Positions 24,961 through 33,741 are shown, numbered from the stretch's first letter. The stretch: DNA of 64,000 nt from Alcaligenes parafaecalis (GCF_026344135.1 NZ_JAPKNA010000003.1:372001-436000), one strand, 5' to 3'. Program-made: numbers and translations. The notes: generated by a model not told the origin, from the letters alone.

Positions 24961-24981
24961 GTCTTATATCTTATATAAGAC
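24961..24981. promoter_or_regulatory. GntR-type operator, mdh/gntR copy
   Basis: Same 21 bases as 15994-16014: GTCTTATAT-CTT-ATATAAGAC with inner palindrome TCTTATATAAGA. It lies between the divergent mdh (159 bp away) and gntR (about 100 bp away) starts. Proximity to the gntR gene makes that protein the obvious candidate to bind both copies. Confidence 0.72.
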
Positions 24982-25082
24982 ATAAGAGCGTTAGACATTC
25001 GGGGCCGGTCATGCGAAAATTAGTGCACTGTCTATTTTATGAACAAATGCGCGCCGCAGGCTGTATTGATCGCGCATTTTTT

Positions 25083-25862
25083 ATGAGCCCCATGTCTGAT
25101 AACGTGCCGCCGCTACGCACCCAGGAAATCGAAAAATCCGCTCCTAGCGCGGCCTATAGCCCTCTGTATCAACAGATCAAGGCTTTGCTGCTGCAAGGGC
25201 TGGATCGTGGCGAGTGGAAACCCGGCGAAGCCATCCCCAGCGAACTGGAACTGGCCGCCCGTTTTCAGGTCAGCCAGGGCACGGTACGTAAAGCCATCGA
25301 CGAGCTGGCTGCCGACAATCTCCTGATTCGTCGCCAGGGTAAAGGCACCTTTGTGGCTACCCATCACGAAGCGCGTGTGCGTTTTCGTTTTTTGCGTCTG
25401 GCCCCGGACGATGGCAAACCTGTCGCCTCCCAAAGCCGCATTCTGGATGTGCGCCGCATGAAAGCGCCTACCGATGTGGCCGTGCTGCTGGATCTGCGCA
25501 CCTCGGACATGGTGGTGAACCTGCGTCGGGTTCTGTCCTTTGATCAGGTCCCCACCATTTATGACGATATCTGGCTGCCTGGCTCCGTCTTCAAGGGTTT
25601 GACCCTGGAAGCCGTCGAGCAGAACAAGGGTCCGATGTACGCCTGGTTCGAGAGCAAGTTTGGCGTCAGCATGGTGCGCGCCGATGAAAAGATTGGCGCA
25701 ATCAGCGCTACCGAGGAGGCCGCAGCGGTCTTGCAGGTGGCGGCTGGATCGCCACTCCTGCACGTGGAACGCGTGTCCTATACCTATGGTGACCGACCGA
25801 TGGAGTTGCGCCGGGGCTTGTACCTGACTGAGCGCTTCCATTACCGAAACACGCTCAGCTAG
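25083..25862 (+). CDS. GntR/HutC-family regulator with UTRA domain
   Basis: 259 residues from ATG 25083 (a second ATG at 25092 is equally possible). The open frame runs further upstream over the operator, so longer starts are unlikely. Residues about 20-90 are a GntR winged helix (PSELELAARFQVSQGTVRKAIDELAADNLLIRRQGKGTF). The rest is a UTRA effector domain as in HutC and FadR-like sugar/acid sensors, ending GDRPMELRRGLYLTERFHY. It sits between mdh and sdhCDAB-gltA. Identical dyads here and at acnB suggest it is a TCA-cycle regulator. A TCA acid is a plausible effector, but that is inference. Confidence 0.92.
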   Translation: MSPMSDNVPPLRTQEIEKSAPSAAYSPLYQQIKALLLQGLDRGEWKPGEAIPSELELAARFQVSQGTVRKAIDELAADNLLIRRQGKGTFVATHHEARVRFRFLRLAPDDGKPVASQSRILDVRRMKAPTDVAVLLDLRTSDMVVNLRRVLSFDQVPTIYDDIWLPGSVFKGLTLEAVEQNKGPMYAWFESKFGVSMVRADEKIGAISATEEAAAVLQVAAGSPLLHVERVSYTYGDRPMELRRGLYLTERFHYRNTLS

Positions 25863-25877
25863 TGCGGCGGCATACGG

Positions 25878-25906
25878 TATTTGATACTGCACCGTAGTGT
25901 CAAATA
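25878..25906. promoter_or_regulatory. Inverted repeat upstream of sdhC
   Basis: TATTTGATAC at 25878-25887 and GTGTCAAATA at 25897-25906 are 9/10 complementary with a 9-bp spacer. It lies about 60-85 bp upstream of the sdhC ATG, in the only gap before the operon. It differs from the GTCTTATAT-type dyad, so a different regulator may bind it. Confidence 0.4.
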
Positions 25907-25964
25907 GGTGAAAATACCAAGGTTAAAAATTTTATGACTTTTTTTTATCTACTTCGAGGCCATC

Positions 25965-26378
25965 ATGTCTGATACCGCACCCAAGCAGCGCCCGCAGTAT
26001 CGCAATATCAGCGTGCCGCAGATATTGAATTACCGCTTGCCCCTGGCTGCAAAATCGTCGATTTTGCATCGCGTCAGTGGCGCATTGCTGTTTCTTTGCC
26101 TGCCGCTCGTCTTATTGCCACTGTTCTCTTTGAGCGTCAGCTCTCCAGAGTCCTTCGAGACCTTGCGCAGCTACGTCGACAATCCCGTCTGTAAGCTGAT
26201 CCTTCTGGTCCTGATCTGGGGCTACCTGCACCACTTCTGTGCCGGTATCCGCTATCTGGCACTGGACCTGCACCTGGGTAACGACAAAGAGTCCGCCAAG
26301 AAATCGGCCGGTATGGTGTTCGGGGTTAGCTTGGCGCTGACCGTTGTGTTTGGTTTGAAACTGTTTGGGGTGTGGTAA
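25965..26378 (+). CDS. sdhC: Succinate dehydrogenase cytochrome b556 subunit
   Basis: 137 residues with three transmembrane helices. The N-terminal signature RPQYRNISVPQI, then LHRVSGALLFLCLPLVLLPL (H-R-x-S-G near the quinone site) and HHFCAGIRYLALDLHLG (haem-ligand region) are those of SdhC. It anchors SdhAB to the inner membrane and passes electrons to ubiquinone. First gene of sdhCDAB-sdhE-gltA; its stop TAA overlaps the sdhD ATG by one base. Confidence 0.95.
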   Translation: MSDTAPKQRPQYRNISVPQILNYRLPLAAKSSILHRVSGALLFLCLPLVLLPLFSLSVSSPESFETLRSYVDNPVCKLILLVLIWGYLHHFCAGIRYLALDLHLGNDKESAKKSAGMVFGVSLALTVVFGLKLFGVW

Positions 26379-26761
26379 TGGCAAATCGTGAGCGCATTGG
26401 CGCAAACCGCCTGGTAGTGGGTGCCCACTACGGTACCTTGGACTTTCTGGCACAACGCGTTACCGCAGTCATCATGGCCATCTACACCTTGGTCATTGTT
26501 GGCGGCATCCTGTTCAGCAGTGAATTGAATTTCGAGACCTGGCGCGGCCTGTTCTCGTTCACGGTCGGCTCCCTGCCTTTGGGTCAGTTGCTGGCAACCT
26601 TGTTCTTCCTGTCTTTGTCCTGGCACGCCTGGATTGGTGTGCGTGACATCTGGATGGACTACGTCAAGCCCGCTGGTTTGCGCTTGTTGCTGCAGGTGTT
26701 GACCTTGCTGTGGCTGGTTGCCAGTGTCGTCTTTTTTGCAAAAATTATCTGGAGTCTCTAA
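26378..26761 (+). CDS. sdhD: Succinate dehydrogenase membrane anchor subunit
   Basis: 127 residues with three helices. YGTLDFLAQRVTAVIMAIYTL and SWHAWIGVRDIWMDYVK contain the expected quinone- and haem-site residues (His in SWHAW, DxxxDY). The start at 26378 overlaps the sdhC stop; a GTG two codons upstream is possible. It forms the membrane dimer with SdhC. Confidence 0.94.
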   Translation: MANRERIGANRLVVGAHYGTLDFLAQRVTAVIMAIYTLVIVGGILFSSELNFETWRGLFSFTVGSLPLGQLLATLFFLSLSWHAWIGVRDIWMDYVKPAGLRLLLQVLTLLWLVASVVFFAKIIWSL

Positions 26762-26764
26762 ACC

Positions 26765-28543
26765 GTGGCTTCCATCACAAACTCTTTGCCCCGCCGTCAG
26801 TTTGACGTAGTGGTGGTCGGTGCCGGTGGCGCCGGTATGCGTTGTTCCCTGCAATTGGCTCAGGCTGGCTTGTCCGTGGCCGTGCTCAGCAAGGTGTTCC
26901 CAACCCGCTCCCACACCGTGGCTGCTCAAGGTGGCGTCAGTGCCTCTTTGGGTAACATGAGCGAGGACCACTGGTACTGGCACATGTACGACACCGTTAA
27001 AGGTTCGGACTGGCTGGGCGACCAGGACGCCATCGAATTCATGTGCCGTGAAGCTCCACACGCTGTGTACGAGCTCGAGCACTTCGGTATGCCGTTTGAC
27101 CGTAACCAGGACGGCACCATTTACCAGCGTCCATTTGGTGGTCACACCGCCAACTTTGGCGAAAAACCGGTTCAACGCGCCTGTGCCGCTGCTGACCGTA
27201 CTGGCCACGCCATGTTGCATACGCTGTACCAGCGTAACGTGGCTGCCCGTACCCAGTTCTTCGTGGAATGGATGGCTCTGGACTTGCTGCGTAACGAAGC
27301 TGGCGACGTTCTGGGCGTAACCGCTCTGGAAATGGAAACCGGCGAAATCTACGTTCTGGAAGGCAAGCGCGTGGTGCTGGCTACCGGTGGTGCTGGCCGT
27401 ATCTGGGCTGCTTCCACCAACGCCTTCATCAACACCGGTGACGGCCTGGGCATGGCTGCTCGTGCTGGTCTGCCTTTGCAAGACATGGAGTTCTGGCAAT
27501 TCCACCCCACTGGCGTTGCCGGTGCTGGCGTGCTGATTACCGAAGGCGTGCGCGGTGAAGGCGGTATCTTGCTGAACAAAGACGGCGAGCGCTTCATGGA
27601 GCGTTACGCTCCCACCCTGAAAGACTTGGCCCCACGTGACTTCGTGTCCCGTTCCATGGACCAGGAAATCAAGGAAGGTCGCGGTTGTGGCGATGGCAGC
27701 TACGTGGTTCTGAAACTGGATCACCTGGGCGCTGACGTCATCAAGAAACGTCTGCCCTCGATTCGCGAAATCGCGATCAAGTTCGGTAACGTGGATCCGA
27801 TTAAAGACCCGATCCCCGTGGTTCCAACCATCCACTACCAGATGGGCGGTATCCCCACGAACTACTACGGTCAGGTTGTGACCCAAACGCCAACCGGCGA
27901 GAACAAGATCGTCAACGGTCTGTACGCTATCGGTGAATGTGCCGCTACTTCTGTGCACGGTGCCAACCGTCTGGGTACGAACTCCCTGCTGGACCTGATT
28001 GTGTTTGGTCGCGCTGCGGGTAACCACATCGTGGATTCGCACCCCGAGAAAACTCACGCTCACCAGGAAATCAACGAGTCCTCTATCGAGTACTCGCTGG
28101 ACCGCGTCAACCGTCTGGAATCCCGTACATCGGGCGAAAAGGCACAGGACGTGGGCAACAAGATTCGTGTCGCCATGCAGGCTCACTGCGGCGTGTTCCG
28201 TACTCTGGATCTGTTGCACAAGGGTGTCGACCAGATCGATTCCCTGGTTCCCGAAGTCAAGGATATTTACTTCAAAGACAAGTCCAAGGTGTTCAATACC
28301 GCCCGTATTGAAGCCCTGGAAGTGGCCAACATGATCGAAGTGGCTCGTGCCACTACGAAGTCGGCCGCCAATCGTACTGAAAGTCGCGGTGCTCATGCCC
28401 TGAACGACCACCCGGAACGTGACGACGAAAACTGGCTGCGTCACACCCTGTGGTTCTCGGAAGGCAGCCGTCTGGAGTACAAGCCTGTCCAGATGAAGCC
28501 TCTGACAGCCGAAACGATTCCGCCCAAGGCCCGGACTTTCTAA
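26765..28543 (+). CDS. sdhA: Succinate dehydrogenase flavoprotein subunit
   Basis: 592 residues beginning at a GTG four bases after sdhD. The dinucleotide motif VVVGAGGAGMRC is followed by SHTVAAQGGVSAS, in which His50 is the covalent FAD attachment site. The substrate-binding blocks are FHPTGVAGAGVLITEGVRGEGG, HYQMGGIPTNYYGQV and GECAATSVHGANRLGTNSLLD. It oxidises succinate to fumarate. SdhE encoded two genes on would assist its flavinylation. The GTG start may lower its translation relative to neighbours. Confidence 0.98.
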   Translation: MASITNSLPRRQFDVVVVGAGGAGMRCSLQLAQAGLSVAVLSKVFPTRSHTVAAQGGVSASLGNMSEDHWYWHMYDTVKGSDWLGDQDAIEFMCREAPHAVYELEHFGMPFDRNQDGTIYQRPFGGHTANFGEKPVQRACAAADRTGHAMLHTLYQRNVAARTQFFVEWMALDLLRNEAGDVLGVTALEMETGEIYVLEGKRVVLATGGAGRIWAASTNAFINTGDGLGMAARAGLPLQDMEFWQFHPTGVAGAGVLITEGVRGEGGILLNKDGERFMERYAPTLKDLAPRDFVSRSMDQEIKEGRGCGDGSYVVLKLDHLGADVIKKRLPSIREIAIKFGNVDPIKDPIPVVPTIHYQMGGIPTNYYGQVVTQTPTGENKIVNGLYAIGECAATSVHGANRLGTNSLLDLIVFGRAAGNHIVDSHPEKTHAHQEINESSIEYSLDRVNRLESRTSGEKAQDVGNKIRVAMQAHCGVFRTLDLLHKGVDQIDSLVPEVKDIYFKDKSKVFNTARIEALEVANMIEVARATTKSAANRTESRGAHALNDHPERDDENWLRHTLWFSEGSRLEYKPVQMKPLTAETIPPKARTF

Positions 28544-28556
28544 GCAGGATACTGAT

Positions 28557-29273
28557 ATGAGCCAAAAACGTAAGGTCAAATTTGAAATCTATCGCTACGA
28601 TCCTGATAAGGACGAGCGTCCCTACATGCAGAAAATCGAAGTCGAGTTGGAACCAACCGACAAGATGCTGCTCGATGCGATTTTGCGCATTAAAAACGAC
28701 ATGGACGACAGCCTGGCGCTGCGTCGTTCCTGCCGCGAAGGTGTGTGCGGTTCCGATGCCATGAACATCAATGGCAAGAACGGTCTGGCCTGCACCACCA
28801 ATATGCGTGACTTGAAAGAACCTGTGGTCTTGCGCCCACTGCCAGGTCTGCCGGTTATCCGTGACCTGATCGTGGACATGACCCACTTCTTTGATCAGTA
28901 CCATTCGGTCAAGCCATTCCTGATCAACGATGCACCTCCTCCAGAGAAAGAGCGTTTGCAAACGCCTGAAGCCCGTGAGGAGCTCGATGGTCTGTACGAG
29001 TGCATTCTGTGCGCCTGCTGCTCGACCTCTTGCCCATCGTTCTGGTGGAACCCCGACAAGTTCGTCGGTCCTGCTGGTTTGTTGCAAGCCTATCGTTTCA
29101 TTGCTGACTCGCGTGACGAAGCAACGGGCGAGCGTCTGGATAATCTGGAAGATCCATACCGCTTGTTCCGCTGCCACACGATCATGAATTGCACGGACGT
29201 CTGTCCAAAAGGACTGAACCCGTCGCATGCCATCGGCAAGATCAAAGAAATGCTGGTGCGTCGCAGTATCTAA
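28557..29273 (+). CDS. sdhB: Succinate dehydrogenase iron-sulfur subunit
   Basis: 238 residues. The [2Fe-2S] cluster ligands are in SCREGVCGSDAMNING and LACTT. The [4Fe-4S] and [3Fe-4S] ligands are in CILCACCSTSCPSFWWN and CHTIMNCTDVCPKGLNP. It relays electrons from SdhA FAD to the membrane quinone. It follows sdhA by 13 nt and precedes sdhE by 18 nt. Confidence 0.98.
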   Translation: MSQKRKVKFEIYRYDPDKDERPYMQKIEVELEPTDKMLLDAILRIKNDMDDSLALRRSCREGVCGSDAMNINGKNGLACTTNMRDLKEPVVLRPLPGLPVIRDLIVDMTHFFDQYHSVKPFLINDAPPPEKERLQTPEAREELDGLYECILCACCSTSCPSFWWNPDKFVGPAGLLQAYRFIADSRDEATGERLDNLEDPYRLFRCHTIMNCTDVCPKGLNPSHAIGKIKEMLVRRSI

Positions 29274-29291
29274 AAAGGTGGGTATGTACCG

Positions 29292-29552
29292 ATGAGAACA
29301 TTGACGGAATTGGAGCGTGCGCGTCTGCGTTGGCGTGCTCGCCGGGGCTTGCTTGAAAACGACTTGATGATCACCCGTTTTCTGGATCAATACGAAAACG
29401 AGCTGACTGATCAGGACGTGTCGGCCCTGACCCGCTTGTTCGAAATGGACGATACAGTTTTGCTGGATGTCCTTCTGGCTCGCTCCGAGCCAGAAGGGCA
29501 GTACGCCACACCGGACATTCAGCGACTAGTAGACATTATGCGAAAGCTATAA
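29292..29552 (+). CDS. sdhE: FAD assembly factor SdhE (YgfY/CptB family)
   Basis: 86 residues, the standard size. The RGxxExD-type motif is seen as RRGLLENDLMI, the block known to contact SdhA during flavinylation. It lies directly after sdhB and before gltA, as is common in betaproteobacteria. Confidence 0.92.
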   Translation: MRTLTELERARLRWRARRGLLENDLMITRFLDQYENELTDQDVSALTRLFEMDDTVLLDVLLARSEPEGQYATPDIQRLVDIMRKL

Positions 29553-29570
29553 CCATTGAGGAAAAAAGTG

Positions 29571-30875
29571 ATGGAATTGTCAGATAAAAAAGCCACGCTA
29601 TCCTTCTCCGACGGAAGCCCTTCGGTTGAGTTCCCTGTACACAAGGGCACCGTAGGTCCGGACGTGATCGATATCCGTAAGCTCTACGGTCAGACAGGTA
29701 TGTTTACCTATGACCCCGGCTTTATGGCGACGGCGGCTTGCGAATCCGGTATCACCTACATTGACGGCGACAAAGGCCAGTTGATGTACCGTGGCTACCC
29801 GATCGACCAGTTGGCACAAAAGTGCGATTTCATGGATGTGTGCTACCTGATCCTGAACGGCGACTTGCCGAACGCAGATCAGAAGCAGGAATTTGACTCC
29901 CTGGTCACGAACCACACCATGGTTCAGGAACAAATGCAGCACTTCCTGCGTGGCTTCCGTCCGGACGCTCACCCCATGGCAATACTGACTGGCCTGGTCG
30001 GTGCCCTGTCGGCGTTCTACCATGATTCCACGGACATCACGAATCCTCATCACCGTCATGTGTCGGCTATTCGCTTGATCGCCAAGCTACCTACTCTGGT
30101 TGCGATGGCGTACAAGTATTCTTTGGGACAGCCTTTCATCTATCCCAAGAATGATTTGTCCTACACCGGCAACTTCTTGCGCATGATGTTCGCTACCCCT
30201 TGCGAAGACTACAAGGTCAACGAAGTGGTTGAGCGCGCTCTGGACCGTATCTTCATCCTGCATGCAGATCACGAGCAAAACGCCTCGACCTCCACCGTGC
30301 GTCTGTGCGGTTCGTCCGGCACCAATCCTTTCGCTGCGATTGCTGCGGGTGTTGCTTGCTTGTGGGGTCCTGCCCACGGTGGTGCAAACGAAGCTTGCCT
30401 GAACATGCTGGAAGAGTTGCAAGCCAACGGCGGCATCGACAAGGTTGGCGAGTTCATGGAGAAGGTCAAGGACAAGAACTCGGGCGTTCGCCTGATGGGC
30501 TTTGGTCACCGTGTCTACAAGAACTACGACCCACGCGCCAAGCTGATGCAAGAGACTTGCAAGGAAGTTCTGGAAGCCCTGGGCCTGGAGAACGATCCTC
30601 TGTTCAAGCTGGCCATGGAAGTCGAGCGCATTGCTCTGGAAGATCCATACTTCGTCGAGCGCAAACTGTACCCCAACGTGGACTTCTACTCGGGTATCGT
30701 TCAGCGTGCTATCGGCATCCCAACGTCCTTGTTCACAGCGATCTTCGCTTTGGCTCGTACCGTAGGCTGGATTGCTCAGTGGAACGAAATGCTGTCCGAT
30801 CCAGATTACAAGATTGGCCGTCCACGTCAGTTGTACGTGGGTCCAGTCCAGCGCGACGTACCTGCTCAGCGTTAA
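29571..30875 (+). CDS. gltA: Citrate synthase (type II)
   Basis: 434 residues from the ATG at 29571, preceded by GAGGAAA. It condenses acetyl-CoA and oxaloacetate. The catalytic residues are in HEQNASTSTVRLCGSSG, GFGHRVYKNYDPRAK and NVDFYSGIVQRAIG. An N-terminal domain (SDKKATLSFSDGSPSVEFPVHKGTVGPDV) is typical of hexameric, NADH-sensitive Gram-negative enzymes. It is last gene of the sdh operon and distinct from the shorter prpC in this window. Confidence 0.97.
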   Translation: MELSDKKATLSFSDGSPSVEFPVHKGTVGPDVIDIRKLYGQTGMFTYDPGFMATAACESGITYIDGDKGQLMYRGYPIDQLAQKCDFMDVCYLILNGDLPNADQKQEFDSLVTNHTMVQEQMQHFLRGFRPDAHPMAILTGLVGALSAFYHDSTDITNPHHRHVSAIRLIAKLPTLVAMAYKYSLGQPFIYPKNDLSYTGNFLRMMFATPCEDYKVNEVVERALDRIFILHADHEQNASTSTVRLCGSSGTNPFAAIAAGVACLWGPAHGGANEACLNMLEELQANGGIDKVGEFMEKVKDKNSGVRLMGFGHRVYKNYDPRAKLMQETCKEVLEALGLENDPLFKLAMEVERIALEDPYFVERKLYPNVDFYSGIVQRAIGIPTSLFTAIFALARTVGWIAQWNEMLSDPDYKIGRPRQLYVGPVQRDVPAQR

Positions 30876-30925
30876 TCGCTGATGCTTTTCCCCTGCGGCA
30901 TCAGCAGTAGGGGAAGGCAAAAGTA

Positions 30926-30955
30926 CGCACTCCTTGATGGGGTGCGTTTTTTTTT
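30926..30955 (+). terminator. sdh-gltA terminator
   Basis: CGCACTCC / GGGGTGCG stem (one G-T pair) with a short loop, followed by nine T. It ends the sdhCDABE-gltA transcript about 50 bp past gltA. Confidence 0.88.
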
Positions 30956-31004
30956 GCCTTGCCAACTACTATACGGATTGAAATCAAACGACAGAGGTGG
31001 GGTG

Positions 31005-31757
31005 ATGGAAGAGTCCAAGTTCAAAGATCACTTTTCTACGGTTGCAGCCGACTATGCCAGCTACCGCCCCAGCTATCCACAAAAGCTGGTTGATGTATTG
31101 GCCGAACTCAGTCCCGCAGAAGATAGAGCACTGGATTGCGCCTGCGGAACAGGGCAGCTTTCTGTGCTGCTGGCCAAGCGATTCAAGGAAGTGATCGCCA
31201 CGGATGGCAGCGCCGATCAGATTGCTCAGGCGCAGCCGCAAGAGGGTGTGAGCTATCGTACCGCCCTGGCTGAAAACAGCGGTTTGGCCGATGGTAGTGT
31301 GGATTTGATCACCGTCGCGCAAGCAGCTCATTGGCTGGACCTGGAGCTTTTCTACGCCGAGGTTCAGCGTATTGCCCGACCGGATGCCGTGCTGGCTTTG
31401 ATCACCTACGGCGTGCTGCATGTGGAGGGCGAGGTGGATAGCGTGATGCAGCACTTCTACTATGAAACCATCGGTGCTTACTGGCCACCGGAGCGTCACC
31501 ATGTGGAGGAAGGTTATCGTAGTTTGGACTTTCCTTTTCAAGAGCTGAGCTTGCCGCCTTTGGCTATAGAAGTGGATTGGAATCTGCCGCAGTTGTTGGG
31601 ATACATCAGAACCTGGTCTGCGGTGAAAGTGGCAGAGAAGGGGCTGGGCAATAGCGTCTTGAGTGAGGTGGAAGCAGAGCTACGTAAACAGTGGGGCGAT
31701 CCTGATCAGCGCCGTCGAATCAATTGGCCTTTGTCTGTGCGCGCTGGGCGAGTGTGA
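31005..31757 (+). CDS. Class I SAM-dependent methyltransferase
   Basis: 250 residues from ATG 31005 with GAGGTGGGG upstream. Motif I is LDCACGTGQLSVLLAKRF (SAM-binding Gly loop), followed by IATDGSADQIAQAQP (motif II acidic residue). FSTVAADYASYRPSYP at the start is characteristic of the methyltransferase-11 group with small-molecule substrates, such as trans-aconitate methyltransferase-like proteins. Monocistronic, between the gltA terminator and the PEBP gene. The substrate is unknown. Confidence 0.88.
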   Translation: MEESKFKDHFSTVAADYASYRPSYPQKLVDVLAELSPAEDRALDCACGTGQLSVLLAKRFKEVIATDGSADQIAQAQPQEGVSYRTALAENSGLADGSVDLITVAQAAHWLDLELFYAEVQRIARPDAVLALITYGVLHVEGEVDSVMQHFYYETIGAYWPPERHHVEEGYRSLDFPFQELSLPPLAIEVDWNLPQLLGYIRTWSAVKVAEKGLGNSVLSEVEAELRKQWGDPDQRRRINWPLSVRAGRV

Positions 31758-31880
31758 AAGCAGGTCGCACTTGAGTCGTGTCGCATGTTTAGCTGGTTTG
31801 AAATGAGTTTGCCTAGGCCATGTGTGCTGCCTTGTAAGGTTAAGCTCCGTAACTCATCAAACAGTCCAAAAGAGATCAAT

Positions 31881-31910
31881 TTGATTGGAAATGAAAAATA
31901 ATTGATTGGA
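31881..31910. promoter_or_regulatory. Two 9-bp direct repeats, 21 bp apart
   Basis: TTGATTGGA at 31881-31889 and again at 31902-31910, spaced two helical turns. They lie about 100-130 bp upstream of the PEBP gene, which is followed by an AraC-family regulator. AraC-type proteins commonly use two half-sites about 21 bp apart, so this could be its site. Confidence 0.35.
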
Positions 31911-32011
31911 TTTGATGCTTTGAAACAGTGCCTGCGTCCTTAGAATAGTCATCTATTGTGCGCAGGCCGGTACAACAGCGGCTTTTCAACAATCACCAGA
32001 CGAAAACTCAC

Positions 32012-32647
32012 ATGCAACTCATCAGTCAAAGTTTCCAGGACGGCCAGGCGATTCCAGGCGAATTTGCTTTCGCCGTACCCGATGCCAGCGCACACATTGC
32101 GCTGTCGTCGAATCGTAATCCGCATCTTGCCTGGAGCGATGTTCCCGCAGGCACTCAATCATTCGTCATCGTCTGTCATGACCCGGACGTGCCCAGTCGT
32201 GGAGATGATGTGAATCAGGAAGGCCGCGACGTGCCTGCTGATCTGCCTCGAGTCGACTTTTTTCACTGGCTGCTGCTCGACATTCCTGCCAGTACGACGC
32301 AGATCGCATCAGGCTCGCATTCCAGCAGTGTCACGCCGCGTGGCAAGCCCGGCCCTGAGCTTGAAGGCGGTTTGCGCCACGGTATCAACGACTACACCGC
32401 CTGGTTCGCTGGTGACGAGCAAATGAAGGGCGATTACCACGGCTATGATGGCCCATGCCCGCCCTGGAATGACACACTGGTTCACCGCTATATCTTCACG
32501 GTCTATGCCTTGGCGACACCCGCGCTTGCGGTGGATGGTCCACTCATAGGTGTTAACGTGCACGCGGCACTGGCTGCTGCTCCGGTGCTGGGGCAAGCCA
32601 GCCTGACTGGCTTGTACAGCCTAAACCCTTCCGTGTCGCTTGGCTGA
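32012..32647 (+). CDS. YbhB/YbcL-family PEBP-like protein
   Basis: 211 residues, cytosolic, in the phosphatidylethanolamine-binding/Raf-kinase-inhibitor-like fold. Signature blocks are SFVIVCHDPDVPS (CxDPDxP core), FFHWLLLDIPAST, GINDYTAWF and YDGPCPPWND with the buried ligand-binding residues, then HRYIFTVYAL. The bacterial role is unresolved (inhibitor or small-molecule binding). The AraC regulator starts three bases after its stop, so the two form a unit. Confidence 0.92.
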   Translation: MQLISQSFQDGQAIPGEFAFAVPDASAHIALSSNRNPHLAWSDVPAGTQSFVIVCHDPDVPSRGDDVNQEGRDVPADLPRVDFFHWLLLDIPASTTQIASGSHSSSVTPRGKPGPELEGGLRHGINDYTAWFAGDEQMKGDYHGYDGPCPPWNDTLVHRYIFTVYALATPALAVDGPLIGVNVHAALAAAPVLGQASLTGLYSLNPSVSLG

Positions 32648-32650
32648 TTT

Positions 32651-33553
32651 GTGAGCCAGCGCAAGTGGGGCACTGCAGAGTCACGGCAAAGCGAGCAAGC
32701 AATCGCCCAGACAACTGCACAATCTGAGCCTGGCCGTCACTGGTCGCTGCCATCTGGCACGCCAGTGCTTCGGCGTGGCTTGTGCGCCTTGGCGCAGCCA
32801 GTACTGACTCAGGTGCAGTACACGCCGCAGTTTTTGTTCCATGATGCCACCGTGCTGCTTGTCGCTACGGGGCAGCTCGACTTGAATGACGATGCCCACC
32901 CGCTTGCGATTGACACTCCAACGTCGCTATTGCTCGTCGAACCGGGCACTTGCGTCGACTTGCTGAAAACGCCAGATGGCCCCGAGAAGCGTTTCCGCTC
33001 TATCTTCCTGACGCTCTCGGCAGACCTATTGGACGTCTTTCAGCGTGATCGCTCCGCTCAAACATTGGAGCGCGCTAGCCTGATGCCTTATCGGCTGGCA
33101 TCACTGGACGCGGACCTCGAATCTACGTTCCATCGAGTTCTCGAAAGCGTGGATGCCAAACGTGTGAGCGATGAAAGGCTCCAGTGCCGACTGATGGATT
33201 TCCTCTTTGCCCTTGCCGAGCGAGGTCATGTATTCAAGGGCATCAAACAGAACGGTACTGCCGGCCGCTTGCGCACCTTGATAGGTGAGGCGCCGGATCA
33301 GAACTGGACAGCGCACGAGGCTGGCCGTGCATTGGCGATGAGCGAGGCCACCTTGCGGCGACGTCTTGCCGGTGAAAGTGTGCGCTTCGAGGAGTTGCTG
33401 ATCGACACTCGCATGCACCATGCCCTGATGTTGCTCCAGACGACATCCTGGACCATTCCACACATTGCACAGGCCTGTGGATACCAGTCCCGTGCTCGTT
33501 TCTCCGACCGATTCCGCGCACGTTTTGGTTATTTGCCTTCTGCTGTTCGCTAA
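32651..33553 (+). CDS. AraC-family transcriptional regulator
   Basis: 300 residues from a GTG three bases after the PEBP stop. The C-terminal two-HTH AraC domain is clear: WTAHEAGRALAMSEATLRRRLAGE and then IPHIAQACGYQSRARFSDRFRARFGYLPSAVR. The N-terminal part looks like a cupin-type sensor with LLLVEPGTCVDLL. It probably controls its own operon; the effector is unknown. Confidence 0.92.
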   Translation: MSQRKWGTAESRQSEQAIAQTTAQSEPGRHWSLPSGTPVLRRGLCALAQPVLTQVQYTPQFLFHDATVLLVATGQLDLNDDAHPLAIDTPTSLLLVEPGTCVDLLKTPDGPEKRFRSIFLTLSADLLDVFQRDRSAQTLERASLMPYRLASLDADLESTFHRVLESVDAKRVSDERLQCRLMDFLFALAERGHVFKGIKQNGTAGRLRTLIGEAPDQNWTAHEAGRALAMSEATLRRRLAGESVRFEELLIDTRMHHALMLLQTTSWTIPHIAQACGYQSRARFSDRFRARFGYLPSAVR

Positions 33554-33688
33554 AGGGCATCGGTCACTATGCGCCTGTGCTGTGTCTGTTGCGGGGTAAA
33601 TGAGCTTGATCTTGAGTATTGATACTCTGTTGGATCAGGCGACAGATCTGTTTATTGAAGCAAGGTGCTGGAGTCAGCATGAAATAAA

Positions 33689-33725
33689 AAAAACCGGATG
33701 CGGCGTAAAGCGGCATCCGGTTTTT
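33689..33725 (-). terminator. maeB terminator
   Basis: AAAAACCGGATGC / GCATCCGGTTTTT, 13-bp stem with an 11-nt loop, flanked by T runs on the minus strand. It lies 17 bp past the maeB stop. It could also stop rightward transcripts from the AraC gene. Confidence 0.88.
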
Positions 33726-33741
33726 ATTCAGCTAAACAGGA

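Noticed and set aside
26252..28579. 775-codon open frame antisense to sdhC-sdhA
   Set aside because: It crosses several clear genes and its translation has no domain; the sdh genes carry all catalytic motifs.
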